Below are positions 23,324 to 31,243 of a DNA stretch of 64,000 nt, one piece after another. The notes under the pieces are model-generated. The model was not told where the DNA came from and did not search any database. It saw only the letters and a program-made list of their open reading frames with translations. Made by a program: the position numbers and the translations under genes. Positions within the stretch are counted from its first letter, which is position 1. Each line of letters begins with the position of its first letter. Source of the stretch: Ruminococcaceae bacterium UBA5891. GTDB taxonomy: Bacteria; Bacillota; Clostridia; Oscillospirales; Acutalibacteraceae. The stretch covers positions 12,662 through 76,661 of the forward strand of contig DJET01000070.1 of NCBI GenBank assembly GCA_002431945.1, read 5' to 3'.

Positions 23324-24256
23324 ATGAATAAGGTTAAAAGAAAAGCTTCATACGAATTAAAAAAGCAAAGAACCTATCTGGTATTTCTGATACCCTTCCT
23401 GATCGGCTTTTTTCTGCTGTTTTTAGGGATATGCTTTAACTCGCTTAAATTCAGCTTTTGCGATGTTAAAATGTTGGGCGCAAAAGGCTTTTCACTTAAT
23501 TTTACAGGATTTAAAAACTATAAATTCGCATTCTTTTCCGATCCTGATTTTGTAAATAACCTGAGAAGCTCTACTGCGTCGATGTTAAGAGACGTAATAG
23601 TTGCCACCCTTTTCAGTCTGATGATCGCGGTTGTGCTGAACACAAAGCTCAAGTGCCGCGCGGCATTCCGTGCCATTTTCTTCATTCCCGTAATTTTGGC
23701 AACAGGCTTTGTTACAAAAGCCGACGAATATGCGGCGGTGTTTTCCTCGCAGTGGACTACGATGGGCGTTGATGAAACCGTTTCTCACGTGGCAAACGGC
23801 CTTATAAGCTCAAAGGAGATAAGCGATGTGCTGCTTGAATTAAGCTTCAGTCAGGAGCTTTCGGACTTTGTTGTTTCGGCAGTTGACGGAATATTCAATA
23901 TCGTTAATATTTCGGGCGTGCCTATTCTTATCTTTTTGGCGGCTATACAGTCTATAAATCCCGCAATATATGAGGCGGCGGACATTGACGGCACAAGCCG
24001 CTGGGAAGCGTTTTGGCTGATTACATTCCCGATGATAAGCCCTATCATACTTGTTAACGTCATTTACATAATAATCGACTCTATGACAAGCTCCTCAAAC
24101 GTAATTATGCAGCAGATAGAAGAGCTGAGCTTCAGCGCAAGCAAAATGGGCGTTGCATCGGCTATGGCGTGGGTGTACTTCTTGGTAAACGCAATCATTA
24201 TAACACTGTTTTTCTTGGTTATAAGCAGATATACGTATTATCAGCAAAAGGATTAG
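23324..24256 (+). CDS. ABC sugar transporter permease 3 (MalF type)
   Basis: A 310-residue permease, first gene of the second importer set. The first segment contains TYLVFLIPFLIGFFLLFLGI, and the EAA loop is EAADIDGTSRWEAFWLI followed by TFPMISP. Between the third and fourth predicted segments is an unusually long external loop (about 60 residues, including SSQWTTMGVDETVSHVAN and SQELSDFVVSAVDG), longer than in permease 1. Short intergenic spacing (14 bases) on both sides places it in the same operon. Confidence 0.9.
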   Translation: MNKVKRKASYELKKQRTYLVFLIPFLIGFFLLFLGICFNSLKFSFCDVKMLGAKGFSLNFTGFKNYKFAFFSDPDFVNNLRSSTASMLRDVIVATLFSLMIAVVLNTKLKCRAAFRAIFFIPVILATGFVTKADEYAAVFSSQWTTMGVDETVSHVANGLISSKEISDVLLELSFSQELSDFVVSAVDGIFNIVNISGVPILIFLAAIQSINPAIYEAADIDGTSRWEAFWLITFPMISPIILVNVIYIIIDSMTSSSNVIMQQIEELSFSASKMGVASAMAWVYFLVNAIIITLFFLVISRYTYYQQKD

Positions 24257-24269
24257 GAGGAATAGTTGA

Positions 24270-25214
24270 ATGAAAAAGCTTAATAAACCCGATAAAGCCG
24301 CGGTTAAAAGCAAGTCGGCGTCGTTTGTTACCTCGCTGTTCTGCTATGCTTTGCTTATATTAGTGTCGTTTATAATTCTTTTCCCGTTCATAAGCAAAAT
24401 TTCCGCCTCGTTTATGAGCGTGGAGGATATGTACGACAGAACCGTTAATTTTATTCCCAGAAAGCCTACGCTTGATAATTATAAATTTGTTATGCAGGCA
24501 ATAAAGTTTGCTTCTACGGGGCTTAGAACTTTGGGGCTTTCCCTGCTTTGCGCCGTACCGCAGACCTTTGTGGCGGCAATGACGGGCTATGCCTTGGCAA
24601 AAATGAAAAAGAAGCTGGGGAAAATCGGTATGGGAATGGTTTTGGCAACCGTTCTTGTTCCGCCGCAGGTTATAATGCTGCCGATGTATCTGAAATTCAG
24701 GTTTTACGATGTGTTCGGCATTGTAAACCTAATTGCCGGAAAACAAATAAATTTACTGGATACCGCCGGCGGCGTTCTTCCGTTTATTATCCTGTCATGC
24801 ACGGGAATGGCGTTTAAAAACGGAATTTACATCTTCCTTTTAAGGCAGTTCTACAAGGGTATCCCCGAAGAGCTGGAGGAGGCCGCGTTTATTGACGGCT
24901 GCAGCACCTTTAAAACGTTTTTCAAAATAGTTTTGCCGGTGTCCGTTCCTATGATGGTTACAGTATTTCTTTTATCGTTTTGCTGGCAATGGACGGATAC
25001 GTTTTACACAAACCTGTTTTTAAAATCCGACGCCGTGCTTTCAACCGCTATATTCTCAATAAGCGGAATACAGCAGCAGGGGGGCGGAAACTTTTATGAG
25101 ACCGTAATTATAAACACGGCGGTTATATTGGCAATACTGCCGCTTGTTATTCTTTACCTCTTCGGGCAAAGAAAGCTGATTGCCGGAATTGAGAGAAGCG
25201 GCGTTACGGGCTGA
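24270..25214 (+). CDS. ABC sugar transporter permease 4 (MalG type)
   Basis: A 314-residue permease with ILVSFIILFPFISKISASFM as its first segment, TGYALAKMKKKLG in the conserved helix, and the EAA loop EAAFIDGCSTFKTFFKI followed by VLPVSVPMM. It is the partner of permease 3. AGGAGG precedes ATG 24270 by about 9 bases. The gene is followed by a 118-base gap with secondary structure before the matching binding protein. Confidence 0.92.
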   Translation: MKKLNKPDKAAVKSKSASFVTSLFCYALLILVSFIILFPFISKISASFMSVEDMYDRTVNFIPRKPTLDNYKFVMQAIKFASTGLRTLGLSLLCAVPQTFVAAMTGYALAKMKKKLGKIGMGMVLATVLVPPQVIMLPMYLKFRFYDVFGIVNLIAGKQINLLDTAGGVLPFIILSCTGMAFKNGIYIFLLRQFYKGIPEELEEAAFIDGCSTFKTFFKIVLPVSVPMMVTVFLLSFCWQWTDTFYTNLFLKSDAVLSTAIFSISGIQQQGGGNFYETVIINTAVILAILPLVILYLFGQRKLIAGIERSGVTG

Positions 25215-25220
25215 TATTCG

Positions 25221-25298
25221 GCAGGGTTCCAAAGCCCCTGCGGTAAATGCAAAAATTGATTTTAAAAATATTTGCAGGGCTTTGATAAAAATTACCGC
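25221..25298 (+). promoter_or_regulatory. structured intercistronic region before the binding-protein gene
   Basis: GCAGGG (25221-25226) can pair with CCCTGC (25236-25241), or alternatively GCGGTAA (25240-25246) with TTACCGC (25292-25298) enclosing an AT-rich interior. No T-run follows, so this is more likely an mRNA processing or stability element than a terminator. Such elements often raise binding-protein yield relative to permeases. Confidence 0.35.
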
Positions 25299-25332
25299 AA
25301 AAAAATAACAAACATAAGAAAAGGAGATCATT

Positions 25333-26754
25333 ATGAAAAACAAAGCGTTAAGATGGTTATCACTCGGTTTGGCGGCGTTAGTAATGCTCGGTACCGCAGG
25401 CTGCGGAAAATCAGGCGGCGGCACATCGGGCGGCAAGAACGGCAAAAAGGCTTTTGAAGAATACATAAAGGACGAAAAAGCCGTAGATTTAAAGGGATAT
25501 AAGTTTAAGATAGTGGATTTCAATACCGATGTCTGGAAGCCCGATACTGTTGACGATACCAGAAAACAGCTTAGTATCGATATTCTTGAGGACGTTGAGA
25601 AGAAGTTTAACTGCACTATTGAGGTTGAAAGCGTTGACGCAAAATCCCTGTTTTCAAAGGCTCAGCCCGCCATTATGTCGGGAAATAAGTTTGCCGACCT
25701 TATAGGTACTACGGAATGGGCGTACGGGCAGCTGCTCGGCGGCAATCTTCTTGCGGATCTGTCTAAAATAGAAACGCTTGACCTAAAGCAGGACTATTTT
25801 AATCAGCAGATTGTAAACCTTACCACAATAAACGGCGGCACATATGCGTTCAGCGCCGATTTTGACGCGCATCTATACACTCAGATGATAGTGTATTACA
25901 ATTCCGTTATATGGGAGGAGTTAGGGCTTCCCAACCCGTATCAGCTGGTTCGTGACGGCGAATGGACCTGGGATAAGCTGCTTGAGTATGCTCACAAGGC
26001 AACGCGCGATTACGACGGAAACGGAATTATAGACTCCGAAAGCGACAGATGGGGCGTTGTTGCGGGAAGCGGCGATCTTATGAGCGCTATGTTTGCCGGT
26101 ATGGACGGTAAATTCTACGATGTAGACGAAAACGGAAATATATATCTTTCCTGCCTTGACGCGCAATCGGCTGAAAAGCTTACGTTTATAACAAAATTCT
26201 TCCAGAATGAAAACGTTTTGTATAAGCGTGAAAATCAGGGCGTAATGGATATGTTCACACAGGGCAAATCCTTATTTATGTGCCGAATCAACACCAACAG
26301 GGAAGAGCTTAAGGATATGGAAAACGATTTCGGTATTTTGCCGCTTCCGAAGTGGAACAAGGAGCAGGAGACCTATAAATCGTATATAAACCATAATACC
26401 AAGATTTACAGTATTCCGAATACCAATGAAAACACCTATGAGGCAGGAATAATCATAACGGCGCTTGCAAGAAGGTATCAGGCGTATACAGATTTGGGAC
26501 TTGAAGAATTTGAAGATGTTTTATACCGTTTTGACGACGATTCGGAAATGCTGAGAAAATATATCAACGCCGAAAAGAAGTATGAATTGCTTGATATATT
26601 GCGCGGCGTTAACAGCACGATCCTAAAGCCTTATTCGGTAATGATCGACGCCTGCGTTAACAACAAATTCTCAGACGTTGTTTCGGGAATATCCTCTTAT
26701 AAAGACGCCATCGGCATTGCGCTTCAGGAGTTTAAGGATAATTTAAGTAAGTGA
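25333..26754 (+). CDS. ABC sugar-binding lipoprotein of the second importer
   Basis: A 473-residue family 1 solute-binding lipoprotein with lipobox MLGTAGC. The mature protein begins with a glycine-serine linker. Typical segments are YKFKIVDFNTDVWKPD, CTIEVESVDAKSLFSKAQPA, FADLIGTTEWAY, GEWTWDKLLEYA and GILPLPKWNKEQETY. AAGGAG stands 6 bases before ATG 25333. It is of normal length, unlike the first binding protein in the locus. It pairs with permeases 3 and 4 and presumably delivers a different oligosaccharide size or linkage. Confidence 0.9.
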   Translation: MKNKALRWLSLGLAALVMLGTAGCGKSGGGTSGGKNGKKAFEEYIKDEKAVDLKGYKFKIVDFNTDVWKPDTVDDTRKQLSIDILEDVEKKFNCTIEVESVDAKSLFSKAQPAIMSGNKFADLIGTTEWAYGQLLGGNLLADLSKIETLDLKQDYFNQQIVNLTTINGGTYAFSADFDAHLYTQMIVYYNSVIWEELGLPNPYQLVRDGEWTWDKLLEYAHKATRDYDGNGIIDSESDRWGVVAGSGDLMSAMFAGMDGKFYDVDENGNIYLSCLDAQSAEKLTFITKFFQNENVLYKRENQGVMDMFTQGKSLFMCRINTNREELKDMENDFGILPLPKWNKEQETYKSYINHNTKIYSIPNTNENTYEAGIIITALARRYQAYTDLGLEEFEDVLYRFDDDSEMLRKYINAEKKYELLDILRGVNSTILKPYSVMIDACVNNKFSDVVSGISSYKDAIGIALQEFKDNLSK

Positions 26755-26770
26755 CAGGGGGGACGGGATT

Positions 26771-27676
26771 ATGGCCGACACCGTTAAAAGAACAGCCTTT
26801 AAAATTATGGCGTTCGCCGTAACGGCAATATTAGCTTTAAGCGCATTCGGCTTTGTACCGGCAAATGCGGCAGAGGTAAGCAATACGGTTAAATTCTTTT
26901 CTTCGGCTCCCAAAACAGACGGCAAGGTGAGCGAGGAAGAATGGGGCAAGCCCGTATTTACGGTAAAAGAGGGCGAGCCGAACATTAACGTTATAAAAAA
27001 GGATAATGTTAAATTAGAGGATTTCACAGCCGATATTTACCTTGGCTATGACAGCACGCATATCTATATCGCCGCAGTGGCGGAGTATGAAAATCATGTA
27101 AACGAGACCATTAAATCGGGCGATATTTGGAACGGCGACTGTTTTCAAACTCAAATTTCCGCAGTTTCGGGAACAAAAAGAAACGAATTTAACTTTGCCT
27201 GCAACAGCGTAACCGGAAAAAGTATGGCAGACGCTCCGCAGTGCGCGGGAACCTTCTCAATGCAGGGCGGCGAAGGCAAGGATTATATCGTCACCCGCGA
27301 CGGAAACAAAACCGTTTATGAAATAGCGATAGGCATTGAGCAGATTTCAAAAGATGTAAAGGAATTGAAAAGCGGTATGGAATTGCCGTTTTCGCTTGCG
27401 TTTCACCAAAACGGCGGAGCCTTCCTTGAATACTGCGGAGGTATTGTTGCCAAAAAGGACATAACTCTTGCAGGTCAGCTTGTTTTAGGCGAGGGCGGCG
27501 GGAGCTCCGGCGGCTCTGCCGTTAATTCCTCTAATAAATCAAATCAGGGAAACACACAGAGCAATACCTCGCAAACGGGCTTGATAATCTTAATTATCGG
27601 AATTGCCGCGGCTGCAATAATAATTATTGTAGTAGTTATGGTTGTTATATTAAAACGCGGCAATGATGAAGAATAG
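26771..27676 (+). CDS. membrane-anchored CBM9-like carbohydrate-binding protein
   Basis: A 301-residue surface protein. It has a signal peptide (AVTAILALSAFGFVPANAA) and a CBM9/DOMON-like beta-sandwich (about 40-235) recognised by FFSSAPKTDGKVSEEEWGKP, ADIYLGYDSTHIYIAAVAEY and WNGDCFQTQIS. A serine-asparagine-rich linker (about 236-265) leads to one C-terminal membrane helix rich in Ile/Val/Ala and a short positively charged tail (KRGNDEE). It has no catalytic domain. It would hold a bound glycan next to the importer. It is 16 bases after the binding-protein gene. Confidence 0.8.
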   Translation: MADTVKRTAFKIMAFAVTAILALSAFGFVPANAAEVSNTVKFFSSAPKTDGKVSEEEWGKPVFTVKEGEPNINVIKKDNVKLEDFTADIYLGYDSTHIYIAAVAEYENHVNETIKSGDIWNGDCFQTQISAVSGTKRNEFNFACNSVTGKSMADAPQCAGTFSMQGGEGKDYIVTRDGNKTVYEIAIGIEQISKDVKELKSGMELPFSLAFHQNGGAFLEYCGGIVAKKDITLAGQLVLGEGGGSSGGSAVNSSNKSNQGNTQSNTSQTGLIILIIGIAAAAIIIIVVVMVVILKRGNDEE

Positions 27677-27723
27677 AAATTTTGTATAAGCCTTATGCTA
27701 TTATTGATAAAGGAATATCGGCT

Positions 27724-29961
27724 ATGAAAATAAAAAAAGCTTTAGCTATCGTTTTAGCCGTAAGTACGGCACTGTTTTGCGTTTCCTGCCGAACAGGCGG
27801 CAATACCGGCAGCGATTCTTCGGGGCTTGCTTCCTCCGGCGGTCAGGTAAAAAAGATCGATGTAATGAAAAACTGGAAGGATCTTAAAGACCCCAGAGAA
27901 AAATTCCCGCCTGCCGGAACCCAAACAGGAGAAACAAGTCCACGTATAGTAAAAACAAAATATGAAACAAAGGATATTATTGTAGCGGATATAGTTCCTG
28001 CCGAAATGGGGTATGCTGTCGATCCCACGGGCGCTGCCGACAGCACGGACGGAATACAGCAGGCGCTGTACGACTGCTATTACGGCGGCGGCGGAACGGT
28101 ATTTTTGCCGGCGGGTAATTATGCGATAACAGATACCATCGTTATTCCTCAGGGCGTAACGCTCAGAGGGGATTGGCAGGATCCGGACGTCGGAACCGAA
28201 TACGGCACCGTATTCAGCGTTTGGATGGATTCAAGCGAGGAAGATACAGGCGGAGCCTTTACTCTTTACGATTCGTCGGGAATAGTAGGAATAACCGTGT
28301 ACTATCCTTTCCAGACTCTTTATGAGGTTCTGCCGTATCCGTTTACCTTTTATGTGGCAAACACAAGTCAGGTTATAACCATCAGGGATATAACCGTTAT
28401 TAACGGGTACAGGGGTATAGGAACCTCGGTTGAGATACCGCACGAAATACTTATTATCGACAACTTTAAGGGTACGTTTTTAAAGAGCGGTATGGAGCTT
28501 AACAACCAGTCCGATGTGGGCACGGTTGAGAGCGTGAAAATAAGCTCGAAATACTGGAAAGAGGCTTCGGCTGAGTATATGAACGCTCCCGTAGACAAGG
28601 AAATAGACAGCTATGTTAAGAAAAATGCCACAGGTCTTATAATAAGCGACCTTGAGTGGACGACGTTCGGCGATATAGCCGTTGACGGATATTCGGTAGG
28701 AATAAAAATAATTCCCGGATACAGAATCAATTTTGCCGGATCCCTTATCGACGTTAATATTACAAATTGCGAAATAGGCTTGTTGGCTCAGGGTATAGAT
28801 GAAGACTGGGGCATGGTTATGGCAAGGAGTAATATAGAGGGCGGAATAATCAACGAATGGGTAGGAATGATCAGAACCACCGATGTAAAGGTTACCGGAA
28901 ATATTGAAGAAACCCGTGAAGGCACAATTGAACAGAACATTGCCAATTTAAGCAAATATACAATCGATTATACGGCTTATCACGCAAAGCCAAAGGAAAA
29001 TTTAATTGTTGCAAAGCTTAAAAAGGGTATTACAACAGATGTAAGCGCACAGCTTCAGTCGGCCCTTAATAAAGCGGGCGAAGCGGGCGGAGGTATAGTG
29101 TATGTACCCGGAGGCACATATCGGCTTGATAATCCGATAACCGTTCCGGCAGGCGTAGAGCTGAGAGGCGCTTCGGCGGTGTCGCAGCGCGAAATAAACA
29201 AGGAGGATATTAAGGGCACCCGTTTTATGTGCTATTACGGAGATGAGGCCTCGTATAACTCCGAAACCGACAGGGCGTTCATAACCTTAAACGGCAAAAA
29301 TGCCGGATTGAGCGGAATTCGCATTTTATATCCCGAAAACGGTGGAAATGACGAAAATCTCAACACTACCTACACGGTAAGAGGAAACGGAAGCGGCGTT
29401 TACGTGGTGAACACCTTTATTGCCGCCTCGGCATACGGCGTTGATTTCAGAAATTGCGATAACCACTATTTAAGAGGAAATTACACCTGCTGCTATTACA
29501 ATACCTACCGCGTCGGCGGTAAAAACGGCATTATAAGGGGATGTCTGCATAATCCTACCATGATAGGCAGAACAAAGGCTCCCGGTTTGGTTAACTGGAC
29601 CGAGGCAAACAGAGGCTTGGTGCAGATCGCCAATCCGATCACAAGAAAATATCTTCAGCATCTCATCGTGGAAAACGCCGAAAACGAGACTGTATACGAC
29701 CTCTTCGGATATGCCTGCAAAAATCTTATAGTAAACAAAAATTCAAAGAATACGGTTGCCGTTAACTGCGGCTCCGATAACCTTAACGCTCTCGCCGCAG
29801 AGCTTGTTAACAGCGGCGGAAATATGGCGGTTATAAATCTTTTAAGATTTAACGGACATTCCTGCGATAATTCGAACGGAAGCGTTATGCTTTACAACCG
29901 TATGACATTTTATGAGGCTGATCTTGAAGAAAATGAAATTGTAGCCGGAGGATTGAGCTGA
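27724..29961 (+). CDS. lipoprotein with two tandem pectate-lyase-3-type beta-helix modules
   Basis: A 745-residue lipoprotein (lipobox LFCVSC). Each half starts with the GH55/pectate-lyase-3 signature: ADSTDGIQQALYDCYYGGGG, then TVFLPAGNYAITDT near residue 98, and DVSAQLQSALNKAGEAGGG, then VYVPGGTYRLDNP near 437. Each is followed by many short beta-strand repeats of a right-handed parallel beta-helix. The family includes polysaccharide lyases, hydrolases and phage depolymerases, and the substrate is not readable. ATG 27724, with AAAGGA upstream, is preferred over an in-frame TTG at 27682 because it gives a clean lipoprotein signal. Its stop overlaps the next start by one base. Confidence 0.75.
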   Translation: MKIKKALAIVLAVSTALFCVSCRTGGNTGSDSSGLASSGGQVKKIDVMKNWKDLKDPREKFPPAGTQTGETSPRIVKTKYETKDIIVADIVPAEMGYAVDPTGAADSTDGIQQALYDCYYGGGGTVFLPAGNYAITDTIVIPQGVTLRGDWQDPDVGTEYGTVFSVWMDSSEEDTGGAFTLYDSSGIVGITVYYPFQTLYEVLPYPFTFYVANTSQVITIRDITVINGYRGIGTSVEIPHEILIIDNFKGTFLKSGMELNNQSDVGTVESVKISSKYWKEASAEYMNAPVDKEIDSYVKKNATGLIISDLEWTTFGDIAVDGYSVGIKIIPGYRINFAGSLIDVNITNCEIGLLAQGIDEDWGMVMARSNIEGGIINEWVGMIRTTDVKVTGNIEETREGTIEQNIANLSKYTIDYTAYHAKPKENLIVAKLKKGITTDVSAQLQSALNKAGEAGGGIVYVPGGTYRLDNPITVPAGVELRGASAVSQREINKEDIKGTRFMCYYGDEASYNSETDRAFITLNGKNAGLSGIRILYPENGGNDENLNTTYTVRGNGSGVYVVNTFIAASAYGVDFRNCDNHYLRGNYTCCYYNTYRVGGKNGIIRGCLHNPTMIGRTKAPGLVNWTEANRGLVQIANPITRKYLQHLIVENAENETVYDLFGYACKNLIVNKNSKNTVAVNCGSDNLNALAAELVNSGGNMAVINLLRFNGHSCDNSNGSVMLYNRMTFYEADLEENEIVAGGLS

Positions 29962-31214
29962 TGAAGGGTAAGCTTAATAAAAAACAGATATCAGTTATAC
30001 TTTCAGGCGTTATTCTTATAATTGCAATTATAGCCGGAACCGCTGTTGCAGTATTAAAAATACAAAGCAGCGGCAAGCCGGGCGATAATAGCAGCAGTGT
30101 GAGCGGGGATCGGGATTCGGATAAAAATAACGACTCTTCGGGCTCGGACGATACGGCCGCCGAGGATTCTTCGGACAGAATTTACATTTCCGACTGCGAC
30201 AGCATTGATAAGTTTGAAGAACAGGAAAATATACAGCTTATCACCGACGAGGGAATGTATAAACAGGGAAAGGGCGCGTTTTTGAACTCTTCAACCTCGC
30301 CGATTTTCTTTAAGGCAAAGTTAAAGCAGGCGGTTGATATTTCATCGTTAAAGGGCGGATATATACATTTTTCGCTTTATGTGGCAAGTAAAAATAATTT
30401 TGTAAAAAACCTTTTCTTTGAGATCTCAAGCGCGGGCCTTTCAGACGCCGAGGAATTGCAGTGGGAAATAGAGCTTTCAAGCATAAAAGAGGGCTGGAAT
30501 GAAATTTACCTTTCAATTCCGAACGGTATTAAGACAGGCAAAATAGATTATACCGAAATAAATTTCTTCCGCTTGTATTCCCCTAATCTTGATACGAAAA
30601 AGGGAAGCCTTGACGTTATCATAGACGATATATGCGTAACCAAAAAGGCAGAGCAGACCGCCGACAATTCAAATTCATCGGATCAGGCGGACTCAAAGGA
30701 CGAGCAGGAGCAGCTCAAAGACGGATACCGCGAAACAGCGGCGGCGAACGGCAAAATGATCGCAAGCTTTAATACGGTAAATATATTTTCCGAAGCGAAG
30801 AATTTAGCGGTTACCGTAAAGGACGCCGAGCATGTGGAGGGCAGCGGGGCTATGAAGGTCACAGACTCTCAGTCGGCTTCGTTCGTGCTTAAAAATCCCG
30901 TTGATATATCGCAGTACGTCGTTGAGAGCGGCAGGCTTCATATTTCGGTGTATATCAACGATCCGGAGCTTCTTACGGGAGCTACATATTTTTATCTTAC
31001 AAGCTCAGGCGACGTTGACGAGGAATCTATTTATTGGTATTTGCAGAAATATCAGTTTACCGCGGGTTGGAACGAAATTGAATTGCCGTTTTATACCTCG
31101 GCGTTCAAACGCGCCCCGAAAACCGACGCTGTTAAGCATTTTGCTTTTAAGACTCCGAGACCGTCTGACGGTGCGGTTATCATACTTGACAATATGTATG
31201 TAACAAAGGATTAA
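29961..31214 (+). CDS. N-terminally anchored protein with two beta-sandwich modules
   Basis: A 417-residue protein. A single N-terminal membrane helix (VILSGVILIIAIIAGTAVAV) and a Ser/Asp-rich linker (about 36-72) carry two copies of a module of about 150 residues. Shared landmarks are (I/F)ISSAG or LTSSGD, an acidic stretch, GWNEIYLSIPNG or GWNEIELPFYTS, and a closing strand IIDDICVTKK or ILDNMYVTKD. The same module occurs five times in the protein at 40708. It resembles carbohydrate-binding jelly-rolls, but I do not know a named family. It overlaps the beta-helix gene by one base (ATGA) and precedes a GH38 enzyme, so it is part of the glycan operon. Confidence 0.6.
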   Translation: MKGKLNKKQISVILSGVILIIAIIAGTAVAVLKIQSSGKPGDNSSSVSGDRDSDKNNDSSGSDDTAAEDSSDRIYISDCDSIDKFEEQENIQLITDEGMYKQGKGAFLNSSTSPIFFKAKLKQAVDISSLKGGYIHFSLYVASKNNFVKNLFFEISSAGLSDAEELQWEIELSSIKEGWNEIYLSIPNGIKTGKIDYTEINFFRLYSPNLDTKKGSLDVIIDDICVTKKAEQTADNSNSSDQADSKDEQEQLKDGYRETAAANGKMIASFNTVNIFSEAKNLAVTVKDAEHVEGSGAMKVTDSQSASFVLKNPVDISQYVVESGRLHISVYINDPELLTGATYFYLTSSGDVDEESIYWYLQKYQFTAGWNEIELPFYTSAFKRAPKTDAVKHFAFKTPRPSDGAVIILDNMYVTKD

Positions 31215-31243
31215 AGGCTTGAGCGATAGGAAGGTATTATACT

